Shown here: positions 59,823 through 64,000 of the stretch, piece by piece
Numbering within the stretch: position 1 is the stretch's first letter
Layout: every line of letters begins with the position of its first letter
Origin: Schistocephalus solidus
Taxonomy: Eukaryota > Platyhelminthes > Cestoda > Diphyllobothriidea > Diphyllobothriidae
Assembly (NCBI GenBank): GCA_017591395.1
Contig: WEDG01004083.1
Coordinates: forward strand, 62,001-126,000
Reading direction: 5' to 3'
Length of the DNA stretch: 64,000 nucleotides
Made by a program: the position numbers and the translations under genes
The notes under the pieces: model-generated
Database searches by the model: none
What the model saw: only the letters and a program-made list of their open reading frames with translations
What the model was told of the DNA's origin: nothing

Positions 59823-62800
59823 TTTTTCACAACAAGGGTCGAATGAAATTCAATTTTTCCTTTTTTGGATACTAAAATGCAGATATAGCCCTTTGCGAAA
59901 GGGTGCATAGGCAATTAACCTTTTTTCCAATGTTTATTTTGCGCATGCAGTAATTACTTAGACTTGGGCGGTGGGAAAGACACTGGCTGACGAGACCATT
60001 CAAAATCGATGTTAAGCACACAAGGAGGTTTCCTGTAATTTAACATTAACTGTATGCTTTTCAGAACAACGATAACTGCACTTACGCAAACTTTTTTTCG
60101 TCTTTGAAAGCGCATTCTAGAATTTTGGTGCATTGTTCACGACAGTCGGAGCATAAATTTTGCCCCCCTCTGCTGCCACTATTTTAACTTTTTTCAAAGG
60201 CGATGGGGGATGTACCTTACAGGGTTATTCTTCAAAGTGGTTTCGGATAGAACGCAAAAACTGGACTGGCCGGAAACAAATGGAACTTTGGAGACAATGA
60301 CATGTGCGGTAATATTCACGTGGACCCCTTAGTACGCTTGACGGTGGTAGGTATAGGAATGGCATCCAGCGAAGAGTGATGGCGAAATAAGGAGAGTCTC
60401 GGCTCCGAAGAATATGCGCTCGCTTATCATACAGCGCCATTATCTTTCGGCTTGTCTGGGCACAGATCAGTCACATGGATACCCAACAATGTGGCCTTAA
60501 AGCTTAGAGGTGTTGCGAGACAGAAAAGGGTTCCAGTTGTTCAATGAGATTCCCCGATCGTCCGAGACAACCTTGAAACCTTAAACTGGAGGCGCCGAGG
60601 GCAACATCCATCCTCGAATCCAGGAATTATAGGAAATCGGTGCACAAAGCCCCCTAACGCAGCAACTGTTAAGCAAGGCACAGTTAAATCGGGTTGATAG
60701 AAAGTCAAAGGTGTATGATTCGCGAACCTGAGATGGACTTGTTGAGGGCCAATGGCTCCAAGAGAAGCAATTGCCTCTCCAGTGAAAAAAGACAGTCAAA
60801 CGGTTACCTCAAAACGCCAAAGAGTGACTTTGGTATAGGTCTGACGGAGTTCAGTGCCTTTCAGTCGTACAGAGTATTACGAATGTTTCCTGTTGGCAAG
60901 TGTAAGTGTAAATACACACCGAATTCTTCAAGTGTCTGGGTGCCTCTAGCCAAAGGCTCTTTCATACCATTAGGGCCAGGGTGGATTCGTGCGTCTAGAA
61001 CCATTCTGGAGGTTCCCAATGTGGAATCGATAGTCGATACACTTGCTGGCTGGTACTTCAATCAAGGATAAATAAACAGGTCAGCAGGAAATGTAGTCAG
61101 AACTAAAGGTATGAAAATGAAATTAATTCAGAAAATTGTTAGGGTTAGTTAGCGAATTACTAAAAAAAGAAAGCGTTGTTTAATAAACAAAAAGCCAATT
61201 AGGGCTGGGTGTTGATGATGCTAAGGATGCTAAAGTTGGGGATGAAAGTGAAGCAAATCAGGTGCAAATACGGTGTTATTTAGATTCGTTTTTTTTCAAA
61301 AAGACAATCTCACCTACCGGGTATAACCTACAATGGCAAAGGTAGAGCACAAGAAGTAACCACGACTGCCATGAAAATTTATGATTAAGTTGTTAAATAA
61401 AATTGGATTCTAACCTTTTTTTAGAGTTCTTGTGAAGAGGGGGCTAAGGGAAAAAATTAAAGCCAAAACATTTTGCTGGGTTGCTAGATTGTAAAAGAAG
61501 TGAAGACCAGCCCTCTTAACCTACACACCACGACCGAACTCTCAGAGCAATGACTTGCTTAAGGAAGCTTTTTCACCTGAAAATGACGCAAGGTAGAAAA
61601 TATAATCGAGAATACGATTAATGTGGCGAGACCGAGTTCAAAAAAATGTTACATACTTCAAGACGTTAATCTTCGGGTCCTCGGGTTTTATTGGCATGAA
61701 ATGGGTAGCCATCATCATTCAGAAGGTAAAAAGGGATCTTAATTCTGTCCGTGTTTGACCATGTAATGAAGCGAAAATTGAATGTATTGAAGATTCGGGT
61801 AAAATAAGACATGCAACCTCGATTTATTTTCTAACAAAGCTGTTACTTATTACTGCAGACACGTTTTCGAATCGCAAGTTGTATATCACCTGTTGGAGGT
61901 TCCCAATCAATGTTCAGTGAAAAATTATACCTAGTCAGTGTCCAAAGCACGACCTTACAAAACGAATTGAATGTATGGGCACTGACAGATGTGAAGGTGG
62001 TTAGTAGCGGTAACAAGTTAAATTCCGAGCTTTTTTCTGATGCCGAACACGCTGGCACTCTGGTAGGGCCATGTACGTCGTCCACAGTGCCATTTGCAAT
62101 GGTATTGGCAGGTAGAAGCTGTGCCGCGGGTGCGCAAGTTGGTAGGAGAGGGGGGAGTGAGTACCCACTTGGAGTGTCCATTCTGCCTTTTTATATTAAC
62201 CAGTGCACAAAAGTGATTAGCGTGATCAAACGTGCGACTTCTGCACCGATCAAAGTCCAAAGGGTAGAAGCTTGGCGGACACAAACTAACGCGGCATTTT
62301 TTAGGCAAGCGATAAAACCCTAAATACTTAGACCTAGGAAACATCATGGAAGATTTGACTAACCATTTCGTTTGTAATATTTCCTATCGAAAATTGACTT
62401 ATCCTCGCAAGTTCATTTTTATTATCCAGAAAGAACGCATAGAATTTTACTTTTTATGCATCTGCTAAACCTATGGCCTCTCAAAATTTACAGCTTGGGA
62501 TACAAACAATTGACCGAATATTAACCAGTTTAATCATCTACGGCCACTATATATTCTGCAAACGTTATAATCAGTTGCAATGTAAAATACATGCTTTGCA
62601 GTTGCTTGGAAAACTACTTTGTTCCAAGAAAGAAGCCTCTTGGCACTCTTAGCGTGGATCAAGTTTGATGTTTCATAATTAGCAGCAGTAAATGTGCTGA
62701 TAGTAGAATAAATGGATGCTCGAACGAACGTCCTACAATTTTCATTGTTACGCACTGAAAAATACTCCTTATATGCTAAAGTGCACAGGAGGAAATTTTT

Positions 62801-64000
62801 GCGAAATTAGTAAATGCATAGTAATGCTAATGAATCGCTTCCGCACAGCGCGAATGAATTTATGCAAGTGTTAAAATTTTAAATCTAACAAATACATTCG
62901 AATAATTTTTTTAAGGCAAGTGGCCAGAATGGTCCGCGATAGGGTTAATCAGTCTCTGAGAATAATTCAGGTATTCGTTTTTATTTTAACGAAAACGTTA
63001 AAGGTATTGTTCACAGCCTTATGAATATGGGCACTGAGGAGAGTTTTTCTAAGTATTCACGCCCATACGTTAGCAAACTCACGATTAAAGGTGAAGGATG
63101 GGAAAACTATTTATAAAATAAGAAGGGAGTGAGGCAAGTCAAGTGCATTGATGGTTAGTAGGACAACTGAAATGTTGAGACGTTTACCAAACTTTATGGT
63201 AGAGCCTTCAATATTTTATCCAAAATATAACTTGGTACAGGATCTTATAAAAGCATTATGCAAGGTCAAAGCTATCCGAGTATATAGTTAGACAAAAGCG
63301 GACGGCAAGGAATTTAAAATAACACAAAAATAACAAACGGGAATTACACAGATATGTTATTTTAGTTCAAATTAGCTGGGTTTTCATCAATTCAAGATTA
63401 AAATGTGAATGCCCCCTTCGAATATTAAATAATATTTGGCAAAGGGTATTTACTTGATAGAAAGGTCTCACACAACAATGACTTAAAACGAGTCACAAAA
63501 ACAGACCTAGTGGGAAAACCGGAATCAGACTGCTGTAAATAGCATACTAGGTTAAGGCTCAAAATAAAAGGACAGGTATTAAATAAATATTGTCAAAAAG
63601 GATTATTCATTCACGGTATATCTAGGAAAATATTTTTTCAAACACATGCGCTGATAAAGAGCTATGTCGAAGCTAACTACAAGAAAGTTTGAGTTCAAAA
63701 ACACTATGTCCTCAGCAGTACTTCAGCCTAAAATTTATAATTCTGGCGAGGTTTAGAAATGAGGCGCAATAAGAAGTCACAGTTGATTAATAGTTAAAAC
63801 GACTTGAAAGTATCCACATATGTCGACTGGACCGAATAAGATCTGACCAGCTGTCAGACTTAGCCATTTTTTAACATGCAGGTAATTTAATTCCAAACAC
63901 ATAACTTCGTGCGATGTGCTATCTAAAAAGAGCATTTGATTAATGATCGTTCTTAGAATAAAGAAATGCACGATTAAAATAACTCGATATATCCGATCAC
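59823..64000. other. AT-rich region without a supported gene
   Basis: Frames of 125 codons (60,694-61,071) and 137 codons (61,910-62,323) exist on the plus strand but resemble no family and have no splice context I can defend. The stretch from about 61,740 onward is the parent of the mirrored sequence at 47,560-49,320. No RNA gene was recognised. Confidence 0.5.

Overview
The window reads as nuclear DNA of a parasitic flatworm, most likely a tapeworm of the diphyllobothriid kind. This is inferred from introns of 33 and 36 nt in a host gene, a very high load of decayed non-LTR retrotransposons, AT-rich unique DNA, and dispersed repeats I associate with that group. No bacterial or viral gene is supported.

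Two host genes are visible, both membrane transporters of the major facilitator superfamily. An SLC46-like (folate transporter family) gene lies on the minus strand, with exons at 8,539-8,604 and 1,346-1,545. The 7-kb intron between them holds a 4.3-kb retrotransposon. A spinster-like gene lies on the plus strand in seven exons from 34,011 to 40,142. Its phases fit perfectly, but the last part of the protein is missing.

Layout: 0.4-9.8 kb holds SLC46 exons, a nearly intact EN-RT-zinc-finger non-LTR element (2.87-7.16 kb) and four copies of a dispersed repeat (family A). 9.8-12.9 kb is AT-rich and featureless. 12.9-22.2 kb is a graveyard of minus-strand reverse transcriptase and endonuclease fragments cut by a second repeat (family B). 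22.2-31.7 kb holds two CR1/jockey-like elements in tail-to-tail orientation, each involved in a nested insertion. 33.9-40.2 kb is the spinster-like gene, followed by another RT fragment.

The strangest part is 41.45-54.44 kb. It looks bacterial (CpG-rich, no long reading frames) but is a noisy, shortened reverse complement of the DNA starting at 54.44 kb. The match can be followed anchor by anchor from the fold point to the right end of the window: 6.9 kb on the left matches 9.6 kb on the right. Small deletions, collapsed homopolymers and collapsed microsatellites point to an unpolished fold-back long read built into the assembly. A very old inverted duplication is the alternative. The right-hand parent (54.44-64.0 kb) carries a tRNA-derived SINE array, another tRNA-like element, microsatellites and one more family A copy, but no gene I can support.

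The retrotransposons are all broken to some degree and are probably silent. The two transporter genes are the only parts likely to have a cellular function.
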